Notes: generated from the sequence alone by a model not told the origin. Counted from the first letter of the stretch, positions 55,001-63,049 are shown. The stretch: DNA of 64,000 nt from Clostridium nigeriense (GCF_900086595.1 NZ_LT575472.1:1218275-1282274); one strand, 5' to 3'. Numbers and translations: made by a program.

Positions 55001-56593
55001 AATACTGTTATTAATTGTCCAAGTATTATAAATAATAATAATAAGTTTATAGATATAGGTATTTATGATGATCCAGATGCACAATATCAAGGGAAAACAT
55101 TAATGGATATGAACAGTAAGAATACCTTAATAATAGGATCAGCACAAACTGGGAAAACAAATCTGTTACAGTGTGTGATCAAGGAAATAGCTATTATGAA
55201 TTCGCCAGCTGAGGCAAATATTTATATTATAGATTTTGGTAGTATGGTATTGAAAAACTTTGAACAATTAAAACATGTGGGGGGGGTTGTTTGCTCATCA
55301 GAAGATGAAAAGTTAAAGAACCTATTCAAATTGTTATATGAGGAAATATCAACAAGAAAAGAAAAGTTAGTTTCTGTTGGAGTAAGTTCTTTTTCTGCAT
55401 ACAAGGAAGCAGGATATTCAGATTTAGCACAGATTTATCTTATTATAGATAACTTAACTGGATTAATTGAATTATATTTAGAAAATGACGATACCCTACT
55501 TACTATAATTCGTGATGGACTGTCAGTTGGAATTACAGCGATTATAGCCAATTCTCAAACATCTGGGATAGGCTATAGATATATGTCTAACTTTTCAAAT
55601 CGTATAGTAATGCATTGTAATGACACTAATGAATATTCAAATTTACTTGAACAGGTATCCATTCAACCAGATGATAATCCAGGACGTTGCATTGTTGAAA
55701 TTGATAAAAGAATTTTGGAATGTCAGACTTATTTGGCATTTGAAGGTGAAAAAGAAATAGAACGTGTTCATAGTATAAAAGCATTTATTAATGAAATTAA
55801 TACTTCAACTATAAAAATAGAAGCTAAAAAAATTCCTACTATCCCTAATATTCTTTCAGAAGAAGGGCTGATAGGAGAGTATAGAGCAACAAGGGATAAC
55901 TATAGACTTCCAATTGGTATTACTTATGAAGAAGTTAAACCATTCTACCTTGATTTTGCTCATCTTGGAGCACTTGGAATTTGTGGTAAATCAAATAAAG
56001 GACATGCTAATTTTGTTAAATATATGATAGACAATTTCAGTAAACAAAGTAAAGAATATCCTGTTAGAGTTTGTATTTTTGATGATATATCTAGAAAATA
56101 TGCAGAATTCAAGAATATTGACATAGTAGAGGAATATTCATTAAATGCTGATAGAATTATTGAAAAACTTAATGAGTGGTATGAAATCTTAGATAAAAGA
56201 TATTCTGAAATGCTTATATCTGAAGAAACTTTTTTACAGGATGAATTATTGGTTTTAATTATTCAAAATAATGATGTAGCTAAAAAAATATTCGAAGATA
56301 TGGATGCTATGAGACAGTATACAGAAATGGTTACAAGATTTAAAGATTTAAATGTTTGTGTAATTTATTCTAACTATGAAAATGCACCTGTTTCATATGA
56401 TGCACCAGAACCACTTAGAATGATAAAACAAGAGCAACATTTATTGCTTCTAGATGATTTAGATATGTTAAAAGTTTTTGATGTGACTTATGAAGAAATA
56501 AAAGCAAATAGAAAGAAATTACAGTTAGGTGATGCTTACTACATAAAAGATAGCACTGTTACAAAGATAAAAGTAGTACATCATAATAAATAA
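52100..56593 (+). CDS. essC: EssC-type T7SS motor ATPase
   Basis: EssC is the membrane motor that recognises and exports WXG100/LXG substrates. The 1497-residue protein has two FHA-like N-terminal domains (about 1-100 and 115-215), a pair of membrane helices (about 258-305), a stalk, and three FtsK/SpoIIIE-type ATPase domains: the first with Walker A GTTGSGKSE (about 687-695) and Walker B LIIIVDEFAEL near 792; the second with GSAQTGKTN near 1012; the third with a degenerate loop GICGKSNKGH near 1293. The order matches EssC/YukBA fusions. A G8 tract at 55279-55286 lies in the second ATPase domain. GGAG ribosome site, 10 bases after esaB. Confidence 0.95.
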   Translation: MENKYKIIISNKNLYKEIELSSEKESIRVGTGIECDTRLHKDLFFEPIELFFIRTEEEWTVTCSDNLYFTVGDVRKLMTKSLQHGERFIVKYRESNNDVFFVDFLIDFENRQRHFERKINMCNINQLTIGTSNSSNIIIKSRYVKNDNVLVVNNGETLQLCVRNSTYGVYHNGNREESNFIIYNGDFFSISDFIFYYKDNHIYTEIRKDCMINDISYLDEQNQNCYPRFIRNTRIKSVVDDTKIEILDPPSKPQKPKNNLFISLMPSIGMIIASGAMAFMGGVMIIFSIVSGVMAIVTSILGVMQGNKDYKKECKERIAKYNSYIKKKRTEIERIRECERNELEKIFISQDLELERIKSFSSDLFERTLNDKDFLNIRIGTGDIKAKRQIDYKKQERLEIEDDLHNQPENLFNEYKMVKQAPVVCDLVANNAVGIVGNEENRFSLLKNIVIDIVSRHFYTDVKMFFIVEEERTSRIDWLRFLPHVHNSETSMRNISCDTESKNLIFEYLYKELSLREQNQEFNEYLVIFFYDNCGFNSHPISKFIGKANELGVTFIFFADNKFNIPIGCDSIISILDNKNAELINVLDYNIIKFEYPTVDDKIGNKVVEILAPVYTEEITLESSLTKNISLFKMLRILSVEDLDLLKRWNKSTVFKSMAAPIGVSKSGMILLDLHDKAHGPHGLVAGTTGSGKSEILQTYILSMSTLYHPYEVAFVIIDFKGGGMVNQFKTMPHLLGAITNIDGKAIDRSLKSIKAELKKRQRLFSESEVNHIDKYIKKYKAQEVDEPLPHLIIIVDEFAELKAEQPEFMKELISAARIGRSLGVHLILATQKPSGQVDEQIWSNSRFKLCLKVQNKEDSNEVLKSPLAAEIKEPGRAYLQVGNNEIFELFQSAYSGYSEGMDENNFREFSIYELQKSGRKKCVFVSKKNKKELKSKTQLEAIVDYISNYCNMNGIKSLSNICLDDLNTVINCPSIINNNNKFIDIGIYDDPDAQYQGKTLMDMNSKNTLIIGSAQTGKTNLLQCVIKEIAIMNSPAEANIYIIDFGSMVLKNFEQLKHVGGVVCSSEDEKLKNLFKLLYEEISTRKEKLVSVGVSSFSAYKEAGYSDLAQIYLIIDNLTGLIELYLENDDTLLTIIRDGLSVGITAIIANSQTSGIGYRYMSNFSNRIVMHCNDTNEYSNLLEQVSIQPDDNPGRCIVEIDKRILECQTYLAFEGEKEIERVHSIKAFINEINTSTIKIEAKKIPTIPNILSEEGLIGEYRATRDNYRLPIGITYEEVKPFYLDFAHLGALGICGKSNKGHANFVKYMIDNFSKQSKEYPVRVCIFDDISRKYAEFKNIDIVEEYSLNADRIIEKLNEWYEILDKRYSEMLISEETFLQDELLVLIIQNNDVAKKIFEDMDAMRQYTEMVTRFKDLNVCVIYSNYENAPVSYDAPEPLRMIKQEQHLLLLDDLDMLKVFDVTYEEIKANRKKLQLGDAYYIKDSTVTKIKVVHHNK
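55279..55286 (+). repeat. G8 homopolymer tract inside essC
   Basis: Eight consecutive G in an otherwise very AT-rich gene encode part of Val-Gly-Gly-Val near residue 1060, in the second ATPase domain. Gain or loss of one G would frameshift essC and remove the last ATPase domain and part of the second. Confidence 0.9.
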
Positions 56594-56654
56594 TTTTATG
56601 CTATCAAGTTGGGAAACCAATTGATATATATAATATAAAAGGGAGGAATTTATT

Positions 56655-56948
56655 ATGGCAAACCAAATTAGAATGACCCCTGAAAAGATGAGGTCAAGAG
56701 CATCTGAGTACACAACTCAGGCAAACAATCTTCAATCTATTATTACAAAGATGGATGCATTGTTAAGAAATCTTCAAGGAGAGTGGGAAGGTAATGCAAG
56801 CCAAGCCTATGCTGCAAGATTTGGGGAATTACGTCCAGGTTTTGTAAAAGCTAAGGAACTTATTGATGAGATTTCAACTGCTCTTAAATCTACTGCTCAA
56901 ATTGTTGAAGAAACAGATAACTCTATTGCTTCACAATTTAGAAAGTAA
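56655..56948 (+). CDS. WXG100-family secreted protein (EsxA-like)
   Basis: The 97-residue protein is a two-helix hairpin with the central WEG turn (LQGEWEGNASQAY, about 45-57), which is the WXG motif, and a C-terminal YxxxD/E-like end (VEETDNSIASQF) of the export signal type. GGGAGG precedes the ATG. It lies right after essC, the expected place for the EsxA-like substrate and structural partner of the machine. A 14-bp hairpin follows and probably raises its expression relative to downstream genes. Confidence 0.95.
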   Translation: MANQIRMTPEKMRSRASEYTTQANNLQSIITKMDALLRNLQGEWEGNASQAYAARFGELRPGFVKAKELIDEISTALKSTAQIVEETDNSIASQFRK

Positions 56949-57010
56949 TGGGACTGATAAAAATAAACATAGCTTCTTATTCGAAATTTAGAAGCTGAAG
57001 AAAAGAATAT

Positions 57011-57046
57011 TGTAAGTAATAGTCCAATTTTAGACTATTACTTACA
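57011..57046 (+). terminator. Perfect 14-bp hairpin after the WXG100 gene
   Basis: TGTAAGTAATAGTC (57011-57024) is the inverted complement of GACTATTACTTACA (57033-57046), with an 8-base loop. There is no strong T run, so it is more likely an mRNA 3' stabiliser or attenuator than a full terminator. A weaker hairpin (AGCTTCT/AGAAGCT, about 56971-56994) precedes it. Confidence 0.6.
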
Positions 57047-57173
57047 CAAATTTAAGAAAGATTACACTTATGTGTTTAATATAAATAAAGTGGGTTAAAT
57101 AATGAAATCTGAAGAAACTCAAGCTTGATATTGTAATAAAAATAAGTAAATGGTATGAAATTAGGAGGAGTAT

Positions 57174-57512
57174 ATGGAAACAAATAAAATAGAATACTTG
57201 CCTTTAGGCAGCATTGTGATTTTGAATGGTGGAGTGCAAAAAATTATAGTGAATGCAAGGGGGATGGTTGCAGCGAATATGAATCCACCTATGTTTTTTG
57301 ATTATGGAGGAAGCTTTTATCCACAAGGAATAATTGGAGATCAGATTATGTATTTTAATCATGAGGATATAAAGAAAATTATTTTCACTGGATTTTCAGA
57401 TGATGATGACAAACTTATGATAGAAAACATAAATGAATGGTTTGAAAAATCAGGTTTTGAAAGGGGAAATACCTTAGAAATTAAGAATGCTAGGAGTGGT
57501 TTGAATGGCTAA
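57174..57512 (+). CDS. DUF4176-family T7SS-associated protein
   Basis: The 112-residue protein matches DUF4176: LPLGSIVILNGG at 10-21, a DYGGSFYPQG(I)IGDQIMYFNHEDI block near 43-65 and FTGFSDDDDKL near 71. Members occur in LXG toxin clusters of Firmicute T7SS loci, where they are thought to be toxin-specific accessory or chaperone proteins. TAGGAGGAG precedes the ATG. Its end overlaps the next gene by 8 bases, so it belongs to the toxin delivery set that follows. Confidence 0.85.
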   Translation: METNKIEYLPLGSIVILNGGVQKIIVNARGMVAANMNPPMFFDYGGSFYPQGIIGDQIMYFNHEDIKKIIFTGFSDDDDKLMIENINEWFEKSGFERGNTLEIKNARSGLNG

Positions 57513-57942
57513 AGACAATAGTGAATTGATTTGGCAAAAACAAAACCAAAAGTATAACTATCAGTCATCTAGGAGCAATAAGCAAAGAGCATATGATAAT
57601 AATGTAGCTAAGTTAAATAGACTTTATAATGTGAAATCTACATTGGCCAATCAAAAGAGCTATGCTAATGACAGATATAAAAACATTAAATCTTATGTAG
57701 AATCTTCTAGTTATTCACATAATTGGACAGGTAATAAAGCAAATAAAACTAAAAATAATATTAGTGGAAATATTGTAAGCTCTTATAGTGCATATGTAAA
57801 GTCAATAGACAGTCATTTGGATGCTTTATGTGATGAAATAACCCGTATAGAGAATCAAAATAAGCAGCTTAGAGGGGATATTCTATATTTGGGTTCTTTA
57901 ATTAATAGTTTGGCTAATGAAATTGCAAAGTTATTTAATTGA
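57505..57942 (+). CDS. LXG-partner helical protein (DUF5082/YwqH-like)
   Basis: The 145-residue protein is almost all helical with a WTGNKANK turn near 72-79, resembling a WXG motif, flanked by long helices (KLNRLYNVKSTLANQKSY; DALCDEITRIENQNKQL). This is the DUF5082/YwqH pattern of small proteins encoded before LXG toxins, which probably bind the LXG helix bundle for export. It starts inside the DUF4176 gene and its stop overlaps the possible TTG start of the next one. Confidence 0.78.
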   Translation: MAKDNSELIWQKQNQKYNYQSSRSNKQRAYDNNVAKLNRLYNVKSTLANQKSYANDRYKNIKSYVESSSYSHNWTGNKANKTKNNISGNIVSSYSAYVKSIDSHLDALCDEITRIENQNKQLRGDILYLGSLINSLANEIAKLFN

Positions 57943-57959
57943 AAGGAAATGGTGGAAGT

Positions 57960-58244
57960 ATGGGATTGATAGGAATAAATGAACTTATATTTATACAAAC
58001 TACATCAAAGATGACCACAGTAGGCAATGCAATAGATAGTACCATAACATCATGGAAGTCTCAAGGGGAAAAATCAATAGCTTTTTCACAGTTTGTAGAT
58101 GATTATAATATATTACAAAATATAATTAAGGAATATAAAAAACTTGTACTAAAAGATATAAGTACCATCAACAAGGTTGGTACAGAGATAATAAAAGTTG
58201 ACGATAAGCTATTTAAGCTGTGGAGGAATTCCAATGGATTTTAA
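57960..58244 (+). CDS. Small helical LXG-partner protein (YwqI/DUF5344-like)
   Basis: I choose ATG 57960 (94 residues); a TTG at 57939 in frame would overlap the previous stop. The protein is helical with a WKSQGEKS turn near 32-39, again WXG-like, and a hydrophobic N-terminal IGINELIFIQ. Position as the second small helical gene before an LXG toxin matches YwqI-type partners. Family assignment is by pattern and context. Confidence 0.7.
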   Translation: MGLIGINELIFIQTTSKMTTVGNAIDSTITSWKSQGEKSIAFSQFVDDYNILQNIIKEYKKLVLKDISTINKVGTEIIKVDDKLFKLWRNSNGF

Positions 58245-58764
58245 AAAAATCAAAAAATTGGATTGGGTTTATATATCAGCATTTTTAGTGTTTGTTATAA
58301 GTGGAGTATTTATGCCAAAGACAGGGAATTTAGCATTAGTGGATATAGCTATTGATGGCATTATTCTTTGGGGGATATCTGTTTACTTAATTCTGAAAAT
58401 TAAGAAATTTAAAATAGGACTAAGAAAGAATATATTTTTATACCTAGTATGCTTAGTTTTCTGTTTATTTAGTTTATGGAATACTAAAAATTTTGTACTA
58501 GATTTAGTTTTAGGTCCTCAGCAAATTAAATTATATGATATAGGGATAGAAAAAAGGCAAAACTATAAAGGGATTATTGGTTTGCATTATTATTTAAAAG
58601 GAACTGATGAAAATGGAAATAAACATACAATCGAAATATCTGGGGATGATTATAATTATATAAAAGTGAATACAACAGATACAATTGTATTCACAAGTTA
58701 TATAAATACAGAAAGATTATATAAATTGGGGGGGGGAAAATGGGGAGTAATCAGTATAATATAA
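58234..58764 (+). CDS. Membrane protein of unknown function upstream of the LXG toxin
   Basis: I choose ATG 58234, which has TGGAGGAATT before it. The 176-residue protein has three hydrophobic helices (about 10-28, 37-57 and 66-88) and a C-terminal beta-rich domain of about 75 residues. It overlaps the previous gene by 11 bases and the toxin start by 25. A G9 tract crosses its last codons, so slippage would change its C terminus. It could be an immunity-type or export accessory protein; I do not recognise the family. Confidence 0.7.
   Translation: MDFKKIKKLDWVYISAFLVFVISGVFMPKTGNLALVDIAIDGIILWGISVYLILKIKKFKIGLRKNIFLYLVCLVFCLFSLWNTKNFVLDLVLGPQQIKLYDIGIEKRQNYKGIIGLHYYLKGTDENGNKHTIEISGDDYNYIKVNTTDTIVFTSYINTERLYKLGGGKWGVISII
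58728..58736 (+). repeat. G9 homopolymer tract at the toxin ribosome site
   Basis: Nine consecutive G lie 3 bases upstream of the ATG of the LXG toxin, exactly where the Shine-Dalgarno should be, and within the 3' end of the upstream gene. No other ribosome site is visible, so G4-G5 of this tract must pair with 16S rRNA. Length changes would alter the upstream reading frame and may alter initiation. Confidence 0.9.
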
Positions 58765-60800
58765 AATATTCCTCAATGGATCAGTTTTATGTAGATGTTT
58801 GTACCAAAACACAAGACTGGTATAAGCAGTTAGATTCTTGGAAGACAAGTTATACAAGTGTCATTAATATGACGAGTTTTAATGGACAATCTGCAACAGC
58901 TGTAAAATCTTATCTTGGAGAAGTCCATGAGTTTTTGTTACAATCAATTTATGTAGCTATTAGTAGGTTTCAAGCAGATTTTTTGCTTTATAAAAATCAA
59001 TATTATGCTATTGAAAATAATATATATGCAACTATGCCAAGAGAGACAATTAAATCCATTGAGGATAAGCTAAGCAATGAAATTAAATATTTAAACAACA
59101 TATCTAATGAAATAGACAGAAGTCTTAATTCTATATCTGATATTTATTGGAGGGGGAGACCATCAAAATCGACAATAGAAGGATATTTAAATTCTGAAAA
59201 AAATTCATTGGTGGTTTTTAATAGGAGTATAGAAAACTATGAAAACAATCAATATGCTGTAGCAAATGGAGAATTAAAAAGCCTATTAGAAACATTAAAA
59301 AGTACAGTGGTTCTATATAGTAGTTCAACAAATTCAGTGTTATCATATAAGAGTGGAGATTTAATTAATAAGACACAAGTATTAGATTTATATAATAAGG
59401 TACAATCAAGTGTAGAGTATGTAGAGAATAACAAAGAAGAAATTGAACTTGCAGCTTTAAATCAAGAAGAAGTATTTTCTCAAATGCAAAAAGACTATGA
59501 AGAAGCATTGGAAGCTAGAAAAGACGAAGGTAGGGTAAAGATGATTACCGGAGCTCTAGCTATAGCATTAGGTGGCGCAGCAATATTTTTCACTGCAGGA
59601 GCAGCAACACCAATTGTAGTTACTGCAGCAGTAACTGGAATAAGTAGTGGGGTATACGGTATCAGTAATATTGTTGAAGGCGGATTAGATGTCCATTATG
59701 CTTCAATAGGAGATTTAAATAGTGTAGCTATAAATCCTATAAGAGATAAAGTATTTATGGGGAATCAAGGTGCCTATGATTTATGGGGAAACCTTAATAT
59801 GGCAGTTGCAGGTTTATGTATTCCAGTTTCGCAGGCAGTAAATGGAGTGGCAGGAGCAAGTAAATCTATCATAGCTAAAGAAGCAGTAAAGGCAATTGGA
59901 AAGGAAACAAGTTTTGCTATAGGAGTAAACTGGGTAAGTAGTAATATTACTAATTTTGCAGTCGGCGAGTTAGAATTAAATCAAACAGAGTCAACTCTCC
60001 TTAATTTAGGCTTGAATTTTGGAATTGGAATTGGTGGTTATAAACTTAGAACGAAATTCTTTGGAGAAGCATCATTTGCAAAAGGAATGAGTTATGATGA
60101 TGCTAAAAGATATAATGATTATTGGAAACAAGTAGAATCAGGAAATAACACAGGATATCCAGGACTTAGCGATGCAGATATTAAATTATGGAAGTTTGCA
60201 GACAATAAACTAAATACTCGTATAGCCTTAAATAAGGTAGATCCAAATGAAGTTGTAAAGCTTAGGATAAAAGCTCTGGAATTAGAGAATAGCCTAAAAG
60301 TAGTTGATAAGGGGGTAAGTAAAGCTAGTCCAGCGGAAGTAGCTCAAAGTTGGCAAGGGAGTTTTCCGTATGTTGGCGTTGATAAGTATAAAAACATAAC
60401 CTTGAAAAAGGGGAAAGTAATATATGTTGGAGACCCATATCCAACAGGATATGCAACTACTAAAAGTGCTCTAGATAGAGTAGATGGGGACGCAAGGAAG
60501 TTATTTGAAGGACTACAAGTTAAACCTTACTGGGAAGATGGAATGGATGTTGCTGAATATAGAGGTAAAATGATGGCTTATGAAATAACAGAACCAATAG
60601 ATGTAGCCTTTGGAATAACGAAGGCTAATCCGCAATTTGGAAGTGGCGGACTTCCTCAAATGTTTCTTCCGGATTTTAAAGAGTTATTGAGTAGTGGAAA
60701 AATAAGGAAAGTTGAATTGAAGGCAGTTGAGTTGAATAATTATAAAATGCACTTAGATGATTACAATAAAATGTTAGATGTGTTAGAAGGACTAAAGTAA
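58740..60800 (+). CDS. LXG-domain polymorphic toxin
   Basis: The 686-residue protein has an N-terminal LXG helical domain (about 1-250), a hydrophobic glycine/alanine-rich segment (about 264-310, LAIALGGAAIFF and following), a conserved scaffold region (NPIRDKVFMGNQGAYDLWGN, about 328-347, through about 470) and a variable C-terminal tip of about 155 residues after the KGVSKA junction (residues 524-529). The tip (KGKVIYVGDPYPTGYATT, VKPYWEDG, FGSGGLPQMFLPDF) is not a family I can name. It is exported by the EssC machine; residue-level activity is unknown. The start uses the G9 tract as ribosome site. Confidence 0.88.
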   Translation: MGSNQYNIKYSSMDQFYVDVCTKTQDWYKQLDSWKTSYTSVINMTSFNGQSATAVKSYLGEVHEFLLQSIYVAISRFQADFLLYKNQYYAIENNIYATMPRETIKSIEDKLSNEIKYLNNISNEIDRSLNSISDIYWRGRPSKSTIEGYLNSEKNSLVVFNRSIENYENNQYAVANGELKSLLETLKSTVVLYSSSTNSVLSYKSGDLINKTQVLDLYNKVQSSVEYVENNKEEIELAALNQEEVFSQMQKDYEEALEARKDEGRVKMITGALAIALGGAAIFFTAGAATPIVVTAAVTGISSGVYGISNIVEGGLDVHYASIGDLNSVAINPIRDKVFMGNQGAYDLWGNLNMAVAGLCIPVSQAVNGVAGASKSIIAKEAVKAIGKETSFAIGVNWVSSNITNFAVGELELNQTESTLLNLGLNFGIGIGGYKLRTKFFGEASFAKGMSYDDAKRYNDYWKQVESGNNTGYPGLSDADIKLWKFADNKLNTRIALNKVDPNEVVKLRIKALELENSLKVVDKGVSKASPAEVAQSWQGSFPYVGVDKYKNITLKKGKVIYVGDPYPTGYATTKSALDRVDGDARKLFEGLQVKPYWEDGMDVAEYRGKMMAYEITEPIDVAFGITKANPQFGSGGLPQMFLPDFKELLSSGKIRKVELKAVELNNYKMHLDDYNKMLDVLEGLK
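59752..60154 (+). repeat. 403-bp direct repeat, copy 1 (inside the LXG toxin scaffold)
   Basis: This segment (codons about 338-472) matches 63598-64000 with a single difference seen (G at 59762, A at 63608, synonymous). The match begins abruptly at TATTTATGGG and continues to the window end, so the true repeat may be longer. Confidence 0.95.
60309..60326 (+). repeat. 18-bp toxin-tip junction, copy 1
   Basis: The 18 bases AAGGGGGTAAGTAAAGCT mark the border between scaffold and variable tip in the LXG toxin and are identical to 61779-61796, the first bases of the orphan tip. A diverged version (4 differences) occurs at 63157-63174. Confidence 0.85.
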
Positions 60801-60816
60801 AAATAGGAGGATATAG

Positions 60817-61263
60817 ATGAGACTAGATAAAGGCAAAATAGTTATAAATAATAAAGAAATATATAGTGGAATGGATAGTGAAAGTTTTAAAAAAATATTT
60901 TTAATAGATGTAAATAGTTATACAAATGGAAATATTGAAAGATATAATTTTAAAAGTCCACAAATAATAGATGGATTATCACTATGGGTTAAAATTATAT
61001 TTAAAGATAGTTTCCTATCATCGATAGAAATGAAAAATGCAGATTTAAAATTGAAAAATTCTTATGATAATTGGAGTGATGATAAAGTAGAATTGAAAAG
61101 AGAAAGTCATAATAACTGGTTAATAAATAATTTAGGAGAAGCTCATGAAAAATTACCAGTAGCACTAATATATAGATATAGTTGGGGGAAAATAGAATCA
61201 TATTATGACCCTAAAGCAGCAGATAGTGGAATATTAATAACTTATAATAGAAATAATGCATAA
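60817..61263 (+). CDS. Putative immunity protein for the LXG toxin
   Basis: The 148-residue protein directly follows the toxin (16 bases, AGGAGG site). It is cytoplasmic, with mixed strands and helices and no signal or membrane segment, and has no recognised domain. By position it should neutralise the toxin tip, as in every LXG toxin-immunity pair. That function rests on context only. Confidence 0.7.
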   Translation: MRLDKGKIVINNKEIYSGMDSESFKKIFLIDVNSYTNGNIERYNFKSPQIIDGLSLWVKIIFKDSFLSSIEMKNADLKLKNSYDNWSDDKVELKRESHNNWLINNLGEAHEKLPVALIYRYSWGKIESYYDPKAADSGILITYNRNNA

Positions 61264-61778
61264 TAAGGAATTAATTGAATTCATAAAAAAGAGTAATAAA
61301 TGAAGTTGCTTAAATTAATAATATTATAACTGATTTTAACAATGCATAATTTTAATAATGAATTGACTTAGGGGGGAGAGTGGCAGATAAAATTAAAAAG
61401 TAAATTCTAGTTGATGAAACTAAAAATACTTTTTAAAATCTTAAATACCTATACCCCTTTTTAACCTAAAAGTTAAAGAAAATATCGTTGTAACTGAAAT
61501 GTCGATACTTCAATTACAACGGTATTTTTTATTTATGTAAATTACCTAATGTAGAAATTAAAGAGGTTGCATGATAAAATTAAGTTAACAGATTAAGGAA
61601 AAAAAGACTGAAAAAGTAGATACATATCAGAAAAAAATGAAAAGTAGAGAACCTAAATCTATGATTTGGTGTGAATCACTTTAACAGAGTGCAAGTAGTT
61701 GGAAATGGTCTTAAAACTGTGGAAATGGTTGAAAGTACTCAACTCTGATACTAAAAATAAAAAGACAGACTCTGCCCC
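61264..61778 (+). other. 515-bp gap with terminator and decayed coding DNA
   Basis: The region has a terminator (61480-61532) and, from about 61640 to 61760, short open stretches that look like broken protein-coding sequence (for example a frame reading RVQVVGNGLKTVEMVEST before a TGA), without a complete gene. It ends at the orphan tip junction. It is best read as the scar of earlier toxin/immunity cassettes. Confidence 0.5.
61480..61532 (+). terminator. Terminator after the toxin/immunity pair
   Basis: AAATATCGTTGTAA (61480-61493) pairs with TTACAACGGTATTT (61514-61527, one mismatch) and is followed by TTTATTT. Confidence 0.8.
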
Positions 61779-62432
61779 AAGGGGGTAAGTAAAGCTGAAG
61801 TAAATACTTCTGAAAGTATTAAAAATATTATTAATGGAAAAGGATATTCAGTAGATGAATTTGCTAAATTACTACATCCCGATAGAGTGTTAACTGATTC
61901 AGAGGAATTGTTAGTTGATTCTATAAGAAAAGAGATAGGATTACCATCAGCAGATACTTTAATGTGTAAAACAATACCTCAAAGTGACATATATAAATAC
62001 TTATATAATCCTGACTATGATGGAGTTAGAGGTTTTACAGCGGTAGAAGAGCATGGCGCTAATTTAAAAACACTATTTGATAAATATAATGGAGCAAGAT
62101 TAGATTATAATAATACAGCATTTAAGACTACAACTGGCGTTGATGGCATTTCACAATCAGTTGGCTTACCAGATAAATTCTACGGAACAATAGAGTATAA
62201 AGTAAATGATGTTAGTAAAATATCTATTCCAGATTGGGCACCGAAACCAGATGATTATCCTTATACAGGAAAAGCATTTACAGGTAGTACTGATGTAGTA
62301 CTACCAGAATATTATCAATCAGTTAGAAAATTTATTAATGGAGATAAATTTAAGATTCTAGACAGTAAAACAGGAGATATAGTGCAGCAATTTATCTATG
62401 ATAAGAATCTTGGATGGCTTGAATTAAAGTGA
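61779..62432 (+). pseudogene. Orphan polymorphic toxin tip (no start, scaffold missing)
   Basis: An open frame runs from the 18-bp junction (61779) to the TAA/TGA end at 62432, about 217 codons, beginning KGVSKAEVNTSE and without ATG or ribosome site at its head; the first internal ATG (61887) has none either. The tip has motifs MCKTIPQSDIYKYLYNP, GVRGFTAVEEHG, NGARLDYNNTAF and FYGTIEYKV, which I do not recognise as a named toxin. It is a silent cassette that could replace the tip of the full LXG toxin by recombination at the junction. An immunity-like gene follows. Confidence 0.75.
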
Positions 62433-62442
62433 GGTATGAAAA

Positions 62443-62928
62443 ATGTCTAAAGAATATTGCATATATAAAGGTAAAAAATTTTTAATGAATATTTATAATA
62501 ATAAAGTGGAATTAACTAGTAGTAAAAAGGAGGATATGAATAATGGATTTAAAGAGTATGTGGATGTGTTAGGAAATAAACATAGTGATATATTGGTAAA
62601 AGAAGTAAGTGTAGATGACTTAGAATTTGCTTATGAATTAAATTATAAAGTAATATATAACAATATAGAATTTGAACCATGGTGTATAGGAAAACACATA
62701 TTAAACAATGAAAAAATTTCATTGTTTACAAGTAATTCAGATTTAGCATCACTATATGGATTTAATAAAGAAGAACAATTCGTATTTAAGAAGGAATTAA
62801 AATTAAATGATATAGAAGCTTTAATTGAAATAAAAATACCAATACTAAAGTTTAATCATATGAAAGAAGAAAGGACTAGAATAGAACAAAAGTATATAAA
62901 AAAGTATTTAGAAGATATTATTTTATAG
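62443..62928 (+). CDS. Putative immunity protein for the orphan tip
   Basis: The 161-residue cytoplasmic protein starts 10 bases after the orphan tip with GAGGT as ribosome site. It is a mixed alpha/beta acidic-basic protein (MSKEYCIYKG start, FTSNSDLASLYGF near 89-101) with no known domain. Position after a toxin tip marks it as the matching immunity gene. Unlike the tip it has a proper start, so it may be expressed and protect from sister cells that use that tip. Confidence 0.65.
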   Translation: MSKEYCIYKGKKFLMNIYNNKVELTSSKKEDMNNGFKEYVDVLGNKHSDILVKEVSVDDLEFAYELNYKVIYNNIEFEPWCIGKHILNNEKISLFTSNSDLASLYGFNKEEQFVFKKELKLNDIEALIEIKIPILKFNHMKEERTRIEQKYIKKYLEDIIL

Positions 62929-63049
62929 TTACTGCAAAATTAAATATAAATTTAATGCATTAAAAAGAATGATTTAAGAGGTTATAAATTTAATAAAATT
63001 ATTAATAATATTCACCGTATAATATTAATAATGCAGTGAGATAAAGACA

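Noticed and set aside
58234..58764. Membrane protein before the toxin as EssB/YukC or EssA
   Set aside because: Three N-terminal helices and a short beta domain do not fit the single-helix pseudokinase EssB or the short EssA, and the position is with toxin genes.
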